Source: Verticillium longisporum
Taxonomy: Eukaryota > Ascomycota > Sordariomycetes > Glomerellales > Plectosphaerellaceae
Assembly: GCA_019188255.1 (NCBI GenBank)
Contig: JAETXT010000005.1
Span: 4,402,001-4,466,000 of the forward strand
DNA: 64,000 nt
Reading direction: 5' to 3'
Both the position numbers and the translations under genes were made by a program. This document shows positions 54,558 to 64,000 of the stretch, one piece after another. Position 1 is the first letter of the stretch, and every line of letters begins with the position of its first letter. The notes beneath the pieces are model-generated. The model worked only from the letters and a program-made list of their open reading frames with translations. It did no database searches and was not told the origin of the DNA.

Positions 54558-57069
54558 TTATTTGGAGTTGTCCTGGCGCAGGATACCGGCAACGTTGCCC
54601 TGCTGGACACGCCTCAGTGTGCGGCCGGCAATCTGCGCAGCGCCGTCACCGCTACCGTCCTCGGCGGCCAGAATCTCGATAGGGTCCTCGTCAGTCGGGT
54701 TCTTCTTCTCGGGCCAGTCGAGGATCTCGCGGAGCGCCAGGGCACCGCGCTCCTTGAAGTGGGGGTACTTGTTGAAGACGGAGCCGTCGGCACCAACGTG
54801 GCAAGTCTCGTAGTTCTTCTTCTTGCAGATAGCAGCAACACCGCAGGCTGAGAGGCGGGCAGCGCGAGTACCGACTAGCTCAGCAAGGCGGCGGACGAAC
54901 TCAAGCTCAGCGCGGTTAAGGTTCAGGTTGAGCTTGGCGGCGAAGAGATCCTGGGTCTCCGACAGGTTCTCGAAGGGGTCCCTATCCGTATTAGCAGCTG
55001 CAAATGTGTTTCATGAGGCACAGACTTACTCCTCAATGGCAGACAGGAACGAAGAGTCAAGCGAGTAGGCCTTGCGCAGCGCGGAAATGTCCTGGTCCTT
55101 GAACAGACCAACAGGCTTGTTTTCGTGAACATCAACGAGAACGAGACGGAAGATCTCGCCGAGGTAGAGACCAGCAATCATCTTCTCGAAGGCCTGCTGG
55201 CCGGGGCGAGGAGAGTCCTGGTCAATAATGATGTCGTAAGGAGTGCGCGGCAGAACCTTGTGCTCGTTGTCGAAGGCGCCCCACTCGCAGTTGATGGCCA
55301 TAGGAGCATCGGCAGGCAGGTTCATGTGAGCGAGCTTTGGGATGGAGCCGCAGTCCTCCATGTAGGCAGCGTTGCAGCCCGTGCCGAAGATGCAACCAAT
55401 CTTCATCTTGGTGTCAGTGTAAGCCGAGGCGATCATAGTACCAGTAGTGTCATTGATCAAGGCCGAAAGCTTGATAGGAACACCCTGCTTGCCGTTAGAT
55501 TTGTTCCGTATTTCACGCCATCTTGAACACCTACCTTGCTCTTCAGAGCAGCATCGAGCAGGGGCACCACGTTCTTGCCCTCAACGCCATCAATGTCGAA
55601 ACCCTTGGTCCAGCGCTGCAGAATACCCTCGTCGATGTAGTTCTGAGTGGCGGGATAGGAGAAGGTGAAACCAAGAGGCAGCTTCTGGTCCTTGGGGAGC
55701 TCAGGGTGATGAGTGTCAATGAACTGCTGGAGACAGTCTGCAATGTACTCCCAGAGCTCCTCAGAAACACCAGTCTTGAGCTCTTCGGGCATGCGGTACT
55801 TGGACTGCGTGATGTCGAACTCGGACTTCTTATCCGTCAAGGTGATCTCACAAACTCGCAGGTTGGTGCCGCCCATGTCAAGAGCGAGGTAAGTGCCCGT
55901 CTCATAACCGTCAGGGAAGGACATGACCCAGGTTGGGTTCATGGGCTGGAAGTCCGTCAGCCATGTTCCCCTTCAATGTTCTTACCGTTTCTGTTCAACA
56001 CTCACAATGCTTCCACCCTCGACGCTAAGACCTGGTTCCGTCAGACGAAATTCTTAGTGGGAAAACAAATGGATGCAACTTGCCCTTCTCGAGCTCAGAA
56101 ACGAAGTGGTTGGTGATCTCCTTAAGCTTTGAGGCCTTGACGATGAGGATCTCTTCGAGGTGACGGATCTCCTGGACCAGGTCCTGGGGAAGCTCCGCCA
56201 TCGAGCCTGGAGTGCGATCCTGGTCAGTATACATGCTGTAAACTTTGAGTGCGCGAAAGCTGTAATGAGAGCTGCTGATGTTTCTTTGGTCGGAAATGAC
56301 GTGTTGTGCAGGACAGAATGTGCTGTAAAGGGTAAAAGGCCCAACAGGGTGAAAGAAGGCTGTGAGTATAATGTTGAAAGAAGCCTTGTAGGGATAATTC
56401 GTAATTCTCCTCTCTTCCGTTCTGTATCTCAGGTCGACTAAGGAGCTTTTTCGAATTGCAGAGAGAGACACGTTCTGGTGAATTCAAGCGAAAGGCTCCC
56501 ATGGCTGAATCGGTGCGAGGTCCATCCGTGGCAGGGGCAGGAACGATGCTGCCGGTGAATGTGCAAGGCGGATAACGGTTCGATAAGACGTCTGGGCGCA
56601 CCTCAGAAGTATCTTTGGCAAATCTGACGTTTGGGGCCCACTGATTCCGATATTGTGACAAGCGCTGGGCCAAAACTCCCGCCCCGGATGGTGTTGCAAC
56701 ATGGGATGCCGGAGTGTTTGCTCCCATTCTGCTAGCATACACGCTTCTGGCCGCAAAGAAGTATGGCGGATGTGATTGGCATCAAGATTTAATCTCCAGT
56801 AGTTCCCAGCCTGTATGATGAGCTTGTGATAGGTCATCATTCCAATCAATTGGGTGCAAAGCATGATACGCGAATGAGTGGTGGCATGCTCGCAAAGCCC
56901 CAGTCAGGTTGGCAGGCGAATTGAGAAGCCAAACAGACAGCACGAGGTCCGCTGAGAACCCATCTTGGATATGACAGCTCTCGACAAACAAGCAAAAACA
57001 CACAGAAAGCATTGAAAATCTGCACTCACCCTTGCGGCTTGGGGGCGGCTTGGGACCGATGCCGACCAT
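54558..57069 (-). CDS. HXK1: Hexokinase
   Basis: Six exons (57069-57030, 56206-56084, 56031-56006, 55945-55535, 55487-55030, 54981-54558) sum to 493 residues, the usual fungal size, in an intact frame. The first exon encodes MVGIGPKPPPSRKG, joined by an 822-nt intron to SMAELPQDL. Motifs: LALDMGGTNLRVCE (phosphate 1), LPLGFTFSYP, RWTKGFDI, LINDTTGTMIASAY, IFGTGCNAAYMED (phosphate 2), INCEWGAFD and VGADGSVFNKYPHF, AAEDGSGDGAA (adenosine side). It phosphorylates glucose and fructose at the start of glycolysis and may also signal glucose repression. The intron after VSELEKG starts with GCAAGT (56083), a GC-AG intron. The gene symbol is by family; paralogue identity is not resolved. Confidence 0.95.
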
Positions 57070-58262
57070 GTTGACGGTGAGGTGTGGTGGTGTGGTGTGG
57101 AGGGATGGAGGGGTAATGAGGGGTCTGAAGGAGACAAGCTCTTGGAAGACTGGGCGTCAGCGTTGTACAAGATCTGAAGAGTCTAGGAAGATGGGTATGA
57201 GATTACGGTTCGACAGATGAAGCGAGGCCAACGATGGAGATATGGAATCGATAGAGTTTGAGGGAATATGATTGTCTACGTGATTAGGAGAGAGGAAGAC
57301 GACTCGTTAGTAAGAGCTTGGAGCTGACGTCGGGACTTGGGTGGGAATGCGTGGGGAGAGGAGGCGGCGCCTCAACGCCTGGACGCCTCTACGGACCCCC
57401 GGAGTTCCACGTCTTGCCTTCCCACTGGACAGACGACAGACCCTTGCCTGAAGCTTCGACTCAAAACGCCAATGCAGGCCAAACCCCAAGCCGACTAAGG
57501 CCAGAGCAACCTCAGCTGATCATGTGGTACTGCTTGGTGATTGCAAGACCCTAGTTGGCAGGCGGGTATAACAGGTACGAGACAAGGGTTGGGAAGTGAG
57601 CTGCAAAAGCAAGTCGACCAAATGTGCTGTGTGCCCATCTTTGCAGACCGACTTTGTTGACTGACAGGACAACACAGAACAGTGGTGAGATGTACTGGGA
57701 GCCAACAACAGGAAAAAGCCATGATGCCAATTCCACGAATGTGACAAAATATTTTTGTTCATGCCACAAAGTAACCATACTCACGCCCACCTATCCATCA
57801 ATCTTCTCTGTACTCAAACCCCAAGTACCTAATGCTGAGATGCAGTATCCAGGCGAACGGGGGGAGCTTGGGCAAAAGTGACGTACAAAGGGGCCCCCAC
57901 CTCATTCAGAGCTCACCAACACCCCAAGAAAAAAAAGGACGACTTTCAGCGAAAGATGTGGCGTGAACAAACCCGCAGGGTGGCTTCCCACTGTGGCTTC
58001 TCACTGTGGCTCATTGGAAGAGAGAGCTCGGGCCATCTCGAATCGATTGCACGTCCGTGGCCCGTGCGTCAAGCAACGTAGCCCGTTGTCAACTCCCAAT
58101 CGAGAGCTGTCGTCGTCCGGTTGCAAGAGCCAGATCACTGCACCAAGCAAGCGATGGAGTAAGGCCTTCTCCCGTGCAACAAAGTCCTCGTCGCTCTCTC
58201 AACGCAACACTGTGTACTCGAATCTCTCAGTCCATGAGCCTTCTCATCGACATTGTCCGACA
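57070..58262. other. Divergent intergenic region, hexokinase / OST1
   Basis: No gene seen over 1.2 kb. Contains both promoters and GTGGTGTGGTGTGG-type tracts near 57083-57100. Confidence 0.5.
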
Positions 58263-59846
58263 ATGAGAGCCTTCGCCATCGCCACTGGGCTCCTTAGCCT
58301 GGTCTCTGCTGCTGTCGCAAGCTCCGACAAGACCTCAAGGTTGACACCACCACCTTCCAGCCGCCCCCAGTCTTCAAGAACGCCAATCTTGTCCACATCA
58401 TCTCACTTGAGAAGAACTATGTCAAGGAGCAGATTAACGTTCTGATCGAAAATGTCGATAAGGAGCCCCAGAGCGAGTACTACCTGCCGTTCACTGCGGA
58501 TCAGATGTCGAGATTGGGCGGCTTCGAGGTGAAGGACAGGAAAAATGATGAGGCGGGCCCTTTCACAGCCGAGCTTGTCGAGGTTGACCCTAGCAGGTGA
58601 GTCTGAGTATTGACTGGGTCCTTCTGCCGTCTCTTGCTTACATTGTGAAAGCGACCTCCAGTACTTCCGCATCAACCTACCTGCCCCGCTCAAGGCAGGC
58701 GGCCAACAGACCCTCGGCATCTCCTACTACTCGCTCAAGTCCTACACTCCTCTTCCCGCTGCGATCAGCCAGGAAGAACAGCAGTACCTGGTCTACGATT
58801 TCTCCGTCTACTGCCCTTCGGCCTACCCCACCACCAAGCAGAAGACCGAACTCAAGAGCCACTCGGCCAACATTCCCGATTACACCAAGCTGCCCGGCAC
58901 TGGCGATGTCGCCGAATTCCCCAAGAAGGACGGCGCCAAGCTCACATATGGTCCCTTCGACGCCAAGCCCGCTGGTGCGGTGTCGCCCGCCTCGGTGCGC
59001 TTCGAGTTTACCAAGCCTGTGAGCCACGTCTCCAACCTGGACCGCGATATCGAGGTCAGCCACTGGGGCGGTAACGTCGCCTTCGAGGAGCGCTACACTC
59101 TGTTCCACCGTGGTGCCAACCTGCCGATCCCCCTCAGCCGCGGCAAGTGGGCGAAGTCCCAGTACTTCCACCAGACATCCTTTGCCCTTAAGGAGCTGAG
59201 GCTCCCGCTGAAGGCCGGCTGCGAGCAACCCTGCTCCACCGATGTCATCGGCAACGTCTCGACCACCAAGTTCCGCAGCAGTAAGCGTGAAGCTCTTCTG
59301 GAGGCCAAGCCCCGGTACCCCATCTTCGGCGGCTGGAGGTACCCCTTCACCGTCGGTTGGAACTCGGATGCCAAGAATTTCCTGCGAAATGTTGCTGGTG
59401 GCGGTTACGTCCTGAACGTCCCCTTCCTTGAGGGTCCTAAGCAGCCCGAGGGCGTCGAATATGGCCAGATCAACGTGCGCATCCTGCTTCCCGAGGGCGC
59501 CGAGTAAGTCAATCCGCTGTCGACTTGTACTACGGAATACAAAAAGCTGACAGAGAACAGGAATGTCAAGATTTGGACTGATGTGCCCGAAACTTCCATC
59601 ACTGAGGCATCTGTTGACGTGTTCAAAACATTCCTCGACACCGTCGGCCGCACCTCGGTTACCCTCAAGGCACGTAACCTGGTGGATGAGTTCAGGGACC
59701 GTGAGATCTACGTGTCGTACGACTACTCGATCACCTCGGCGCTGCGCAAGCCCCTCGTCGTTTTCGGCAGCATGGTCGCCGTGTTTGTGGGTGCCTGGGC
59801 CATCGGGACGCTTGACTTTGCTTTCTCGACCAAAAAGGTGGCATAG
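58263..59846 (+). CDS. OST1: Oligosaccharyltransferase subunit OST1 / ribophorin I (one frameshift)
   Basis: Exons are about 58263-58596, 58652-59503 and 59560-59846. A signal peptide (MRAFAIATGLLSLVSAAVAS) leads into the lumenal domain: DTTTFQPPPVFKNANLVHIISLEKNY, TLGISYYSLKSYTPLP, YPTTKQKTELKSHSANIPDYTKLPG, VSHVSNLDRDIEVSHWGGN, EERYTLFHRGANL and INVRILLPEGAEN. One membrane helix near the end (KPLVVFGSMVAVFVGAWAIG) is followed by a KK-containing tail. Ribophorin I is part of the ER complex that N-glycosylates proteins. One base appears missing near 58331: the leader frame (ASSDK) and the frame of the rest (DLKVDTTTF) differ by one. The protein is shorter at the C-terminus than animal ribophorin I, as in fungi. 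Confidence 0.92.
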
Positions 59847-60696
59847 ATTTGTTAAATAGCGGGGGGCGTGGTTCTCGCCTCGTGTGCACAAAGTAACATC
59901 ATCAACAGGCGGCATCTAAAAAGCGAAGACGGCTTTAGAGAGGATGATTGGACTGGCTGGAAAGGCCATTTTGCTGTGATTAGCTATGCCGCAATGAGAG
60001 CGCGATTGGTCAATTGAGGCGATGCAATGTGATCATTACCATGGCAATGTGAAGTACCGATAACTTGACTCTACGAGCGATTCAGTCAATTGTCGCCGAA
60101 CTGGGTCTGCTCATGTTGGTCGTGGATTCAATGGTGCCAAGGTAGTCCTTCCCCACGTATGCTCCTGATGTTAGCTGGCGACGTTGACAGCAATGGTGAG
60201 TACAGCGTCGAGGCCAAGCTGGGCCGGGCCTCGTTAGAAGCTTGGCCGCAAGTTGAAAACCCAGTGCAGAATTACCAGGACATGGATGGTCAGGTCCAAT
60301 GTCGCAACTTACTGCGCCATGCATTGCATGACACCACACTCCCACTTGAGCCAGAATCAAGTAAGCGCGATGAGTGGCTCGTAAACAGGATGCGGCGCCT
60401 CTTGTCAGCATCTCGCATGGACAGCCTTGTTTGGTGGCATTTTCGGATGGCTTAGATGATGACCAGGGTCTAATATAACAAGGCCCGGCCTGCCCACTTG
60501 CGCAAGCCCGTTTCTCTTCTAAAATCCGCGTCACGCCAGCCACTCTGCTTGTTCCCCCAGATACAATTAAAGACAACCATTTGGTTTCGAGACATCTTGC
60601 TTGTACCTGCGTCGCATCTCATCTTTCATCCACATCCGGTAGAACCGCCGACAACCACCAAAATATCACCAGAACGGCCACCAGTATACCACCAAC
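59847..60696. other. Intergenic, no gene seen
   Basis: Holds the OST1 3' UTR and the promoter of the His-rich small gene. No supported coding frame. Confidence 0.5.
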
Positions 60697-60903
60697 ATGT
60701 GCTTCGGAGCTGGGTCCACACGCCAACACTACTACCACGAGGAGGTCATCCCAACGAGGAAACACTACGGCCACCACCACCATCACCACCATTCGCACTC
60801 GCGGTCGCCGCGCGCGAGCTACACCAGCGTCACGCGGCGGACGTATGATCCACACCCTCAGGGCGACATTGTGTATGAACGCACGAGCCGAACTCGGTAC
60901 TAG
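60697..60903 (+). CDS. His-rich small protein, 68 aa
   Basis: A single short frame with a good start context (CACCAACATG). The product begins MCFGAGSTRQHYYHEEV, holds a run of seven His (GHHHHHHHSHS) and ends RRTYDPHPQGDIVYERTSRTRY. It lacks a signal peptide and membrane segment. His/Arg/Tyr-rich mini-proteins of this shape occur in filamentous fungi, but I do not recognise a family. Metal binding is possible from composition. The alternative is a chance frame; the start context and the ordered, non-repetitive ends favour a real gene. Confidence 0.5.
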   Translation: MCFGAGSTRQHYYHEEVIPTRKHYGHHHHHHHSHSRSPRASYTSVTRRTYDPHPQGDIVYERTSRTRY

Positions 60904-62099
60904 CTAGTACAGATGGACGACTGAAAACTCCAAGAGACTGGAGGTGGGACGAGAAGGGTTGCACGATCTTAGAAACACGGGGAGCTGCGGCGGCATTTTT
61001 TTTTGTAGCTCGATGATTGGACGATTGGTGTTACCCTTGGGATGAGATTCATTTTGCTTAATGATATAGCGATGGCGCATTTGCGTCCTGGGGCTTTTTG
61101 GAGGTTGTCATGCGCTGTCGCAGAATGCGGCTTTGAATGTATGGTACGATAATGGACGGTTCATGACTTGCTCAATCTCATCCGGCATCAAATATGCACC
61201 ACAGCATGATGCGTCGCGAATCAGCACACGAAGCCATCATGAGCCTACGTAGCCTTGAGTGTCGATCGGCCAGGCTGCCCTGCCTTGCCTGCCTCGATGT
61301 CCCCGTAGACGCACACGCACGCATATGATGTCTCCAGACGGGCCGGCCAAGGCAGGACGCACGACTCCCCACCCCCCCCGCATTCAGCTGAGAAAGGTGG
61401 GGACCTCACCCACCCGGGGTCTGGCAATGACATCACTGCGGTACCCCTCCAGCCCAGTGCCATCATCACCTCGCCCGGCGAGCTCGGGTCGCTCCTTTCG
61501 CCTTTTTCTTTCGCCTCCCTCACTCGCGCGCGCCCAGGCTCGACTAAGGCAAGAACGGGGGCGATAGGTTCATTCCAAGCCGCCGGAATGCGGTCGTGGC
61601 TGCCACATTATGACCACTGGTGTCTCACTGCGGAGAAGGTGTCACTTGGGTGCAAAGCTACGACAGTTACCCGCTGCTGTCATTCCCTGCCGTAGATCAT
61701 CCCATAAAGCCCCGCGTCGTCGACGGCTCCCGCCCCAGAGCTTCCCAAGCTTCCTGGATCTTCCCTTCCCTTATTACCTTACCTTACCCTCTGTACCGTA
61801 CATTGTACTGCATTGAACTCGGAATCTACCTGCCTCTTCCGCAATATCGTGACATTCAGACGCACCTGCAGCGAACGCCTCCTACCTGAACAGATCCAAC
61901 TGGTAGCTCTTGACTTGGTCGCTAGCACTATAAGCGTTGAATCCAGGTCACTGTCCCTCCTCCTCTTCTCTTGCGACAGCAACAGTCAGTCGACTGGAAA
62001 GCGCCAGATATACCGTAGAGATCTTCCCTCATCCGGGCCTCACCTCACCTCAACATGTAAGTACCAAGCGCACCGTGAGCCCTTGGACGATTCATCATC
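60904..62099. other. Promoter and long 5' leader of the Pil1-type gene
   Basis: No gene seen. Pyrimidine-rich stretches near 61490-61540 and 61750-61800 suit a highly expressed fungal promoter. A possible 5' UTR donor (GTAAGT) lies at about 62058. Confidence 0.5.
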
Positions 62100-63324
62100 A
62101 TGTCATCGCGACCTGTCGCCCTGCCCCCCACGCGCAATAGTGGTGAGGAGGGTCGACTCTCTGCACTCATCCAGCAATACTCTCCCTTCTCCATCCCAGG
62201 TTTCACCAACTCTCCCGGAGTCGCCCAACTGATCCCCTCTAGGAACCGCGCCCTATCCATCCGCTCTAACAAGAGCCGTGGGAACTCGTCCCAGAATGGC
62301 GGCCGGCGAGGCAATGGCGGTGGCGGCTTCTCCTTCAACTCTCTCCGCGGCAATGTCCAGCCCGAGCTATCCCGCAAGCTGTACCGCCTGATCAAGTCTG
62401 AGAACAACCTGATCTCTGCCCACGAGGCTGCTGGCCGTGAGCGCGTGTCCATTGCCACTCAGCTGTCTGAGTGGGGCGAGCACACCGGCGACGAGTCCAT
62501 CAGCGATATCTCCGACAAGGTGGGCGTGGTGCTCAGCGAGATGGGCGAGCTCGAGGAGTCGTACGCCCACGCGCTCGACGATTCACGAGCCTACCTCAAG
62601 GCCATTCGCAACACGGAGAAGAGCGTCCAGCCGAGCCGTGATGGCAAGAGCAAGATCGCCGACGACATCCAGAAGCTTAAGATGAAGGAGCCGGAGAGCG
62701 CCAAGCTCGTCGTGCTGGAACAGCAACTCGTCAGGGCCGAGGCCGAGAACCTCGTCGCCGAGGCGCAGCTGACCAACATTGTGCGTTCACCAGTCTACCA
62801 TTTCCTCGCTGGTATCGTTCAAGCTGACAGTAATCTTGCAGACCCGCCAGAAGCTCAAGGAGGCCTACGAGGCTGAGTTTGCCGCCACTATCGAACGTGC
62901 TGAGAAGCAGATTCTCTTGGCCAAGCACGGCCGCCGTCTCCTGCACCTCCTCGATGACGCCCCTGTGGCCCCTGGTGACGCTGTCGCCCCGTACCCGCAC
63001 TCTCAGCAGGCTCGCCAGATCCTCAACGACGCCGAGGATGACCTGCGTGACTGGCAGCCCCAGCCGGACGAGTTCGGTGTCGCACCACCTCAGAACGAGC
63101 CGCTTCTCCGACAAGGTACCGCCGGCTCAGACTCTCTTGTGTCATCCGATAGCCCGCTGCAGGGGAGCGGTGTCGGTCTCAAGGGAAAGGGTACTTCGAC
63201 TTATGACGAAGTGACGGAGTCAGGCAGTGGAACCCAGGGCGGTTTGCGTGATAACGATGGACTGGCTGATGAGCGCGTGCTTGACAGTTCGCGCGAGCAA
63301 GACGAGGCGCAGCTGCGTGCTTGA
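62100..63324 (+). CDS. PIL1: Eisosome core protein (Pil1/Lsp1 family)
   Basis: Two exons (62100-62780 and 62842-63324) give 387 residues. After a disordered start come FSIPGFTNSPGVAQL, RGNVQPELSRKLYRLIKSENNLISAHEAAGRERVSIA and LSEWGE. The long coiled BAR-like helices follow (GVVLSEMGELEESYAHALDDSRAYLKAIRNTEKSVQPSRD, KLKMKEPESAKLVVLEQQLVRAEAENLVAEAQL, TRQKLKEAYEAEFAATIERAEKQILLAKHGRRLLHLLDD). The C-terminal tail is acidic and Ser/Gly-rich. Pil1-type proteins scaffold furrow-like eisosomes under the plasma membrane. The N-terminus differs from the short basic start of yeast Pil1, so it may be the Lsp1-like or PilB-type paralogue. Confidence 0.92.
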
Positions 63325-63686
63325 AGAGAGACGGCGGCGAAGAGCGATCCATTCTTGCTGATACCTGCGCAGATGCGGTAATGGGTGCATTATCTGGAAG
63401 TGGATTGGTGTTGTCAAGGTTTTCTTTTACGCTGGGCACTGGTGATTACGGGTGTTTTCTGCTTTTGCCGTGTATTTGTTTAGTTGTCTCAATGATGAGC
63501 CTGGTTTACACGACTTGACCTTGATTCATTAGCATGCACAAGTTGATGGCGTTTCCAGAGAAGGACAGTTTCCAGATGATTATTATTGACTAAGGTAGCT
63601 AATCGAACGCCTAAACTCCAAAGCGCATGACACCAGACCTTTCATTCAGATCCGAAATCTATTTCTACAAGCACGACATCCGAGCA
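63325..63686. other. Convergent intergenic region, no gene seen
   Basis: 3' UTRs of the Pil1-type gene and the small heat-shock gene. Confidence 0.5.
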
Positions 63687-64000
63687 TTACTCAATGTCTA
63701 CCTTCCGGACCTCAGTCCACCCTCTCTCGACCTTGGGCACAGTGACAATCAAAATGCCATCCTCCATCTTGGCCGTGATCCCAGCACCGTCAATCTCCTC
63801 CCGTCCCTCTTCAGTCTCGCTCTCCTCAGCCTCGGCCTCGCCGTCGACAAAGACCCTCTGCTCGCGCCTCGGCTGCTCGTGGCCCGCAGGCGGCAGCGAG
63901 ACGACCCTCTCGAAGAAGCCGACCCGGCGCTCGGCGTGCGAGGGCAGCAGAGCATCGAGGAACTGCGAATCGGCTGGTCGGAGGAGGACGCCGGCGATGC
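63687..64000 (-). CDS. Small heat-shock protein (Hsp20 family), 3' part only
   Basis: The minus-strand frame entering at the window edge runs to TAA at 63689-63687. It shows the second half of an alpha-crystallin domain: RRVGFFERVVSLPPAGHEQ, an acidic insert (EAEAEESETEEG), then AGITAKMEDGILIVTVPK and RGWTEVRKVDIE at the end. The G-I-L-x-V/I-x-V/I-P motif is diagnostic. It is an ATP-independent chaperone, the Hsp30/Hsp20 type of filamentous fungi. The start and the N-terminal arm are outside the window. Confidence 0.85.
   Translation of the reverse strand, partial: IAGVLLRPADSQFLDALLPSHAERRVGFFERVVSLPPAGHEQPRREQRVFVDGEAEAEESETEEGREEIDGAGITAKMEDGILIVTVPKVERGWTEVRKVDIE

Noticed and set aside
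58677..59915. 412-residue open frame on the - strand
   Set aside because: Antisense to OST1, whose sense frame matches ribophorin I.

Overview
This is 64 kb of a filamentous ascomycete nuclear genome, most likely a sordariomycete, possibly Hypocreales. It is fairly GC-rich. Most genes carry short introns of about 50-110 nt with GT..AG ends and CTRAC-like branch sites. Fungal marker families are present: an RCR chitin-synthesis regulator, a GH71 alpha-1,3-glucanase, a Pil1-type eisosome protein, VTC4 and a HeLo-like/ankyrin protein. I cannot name the species from the sequence. Gene structures below were built by hand from frame, splice sites and family knowledge, so single-base errors in exon edges are possible.

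Layout. 0-16 kb: a secreted Cys-containing protein, an RCR membrane protein, a small unknown gene, an acylpyruvase (FAHD1), an intron-containing tRNA-Phe(GAA), 3-hydroxyanthranilate dioxygenase (BNA1), an RWD protein, a 66-residue defensin-like peptide gene, and an unknown secreted protein with dibasic sites. 16-25 kb is accessory in character: a very large GH71 glucanase gene with Cys-rich repeats and a chitinase-like tail, then a HeLo-like/ankyrin gene split by a hAT-like MITE. 24.7-34.6 kb: a Ctr copper transporter, a peroxisomal Nudix hydrolase, an unknown disordered protein, MCM4, and coatomer zeta. 34.8-46 kb: SUA5, an SDR, COG4 and the Golgi Ca2+/Mn2+ pump PMR1. 47-64 kb: a cystathionine gamma-synthase-like enzyme, VTC4, RMT2, hexokinase, ribophorin I (OST1), a His-rich mini-protein, a Pil1 eisosome protein and the end of a small heat-shock protein.

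The genes are mostly independent housekeeping functions, with a concentration of secretory-pathway parts (COPI zeta, COG4, PMR1, OST1). MCM4 and coatomer zeta share a divergent promoter with two ACGCGT boxes. VTC4 and RMT2 share one with a CACGTG site and a CCAAT palindrome.

The most notable points are the defensin-like gene, the MITE with clear terminal inverted repeats and target-site duplication inside an immune-type gene, and a striking number of small lesions in conserved genes. Single-base indels, mostly in G/C runs, occur in GH71, COG4, PMR1, VTC4, RMT2, OST1 and the cystathionine synthase-like gene. In-frame stops occur in SUA5 and RMT2. Because these hit essential genes, and one VTC4 pair of indels compensates itself within about 50 bp, I favour assembly error over gene death, but this needs reads to settle.
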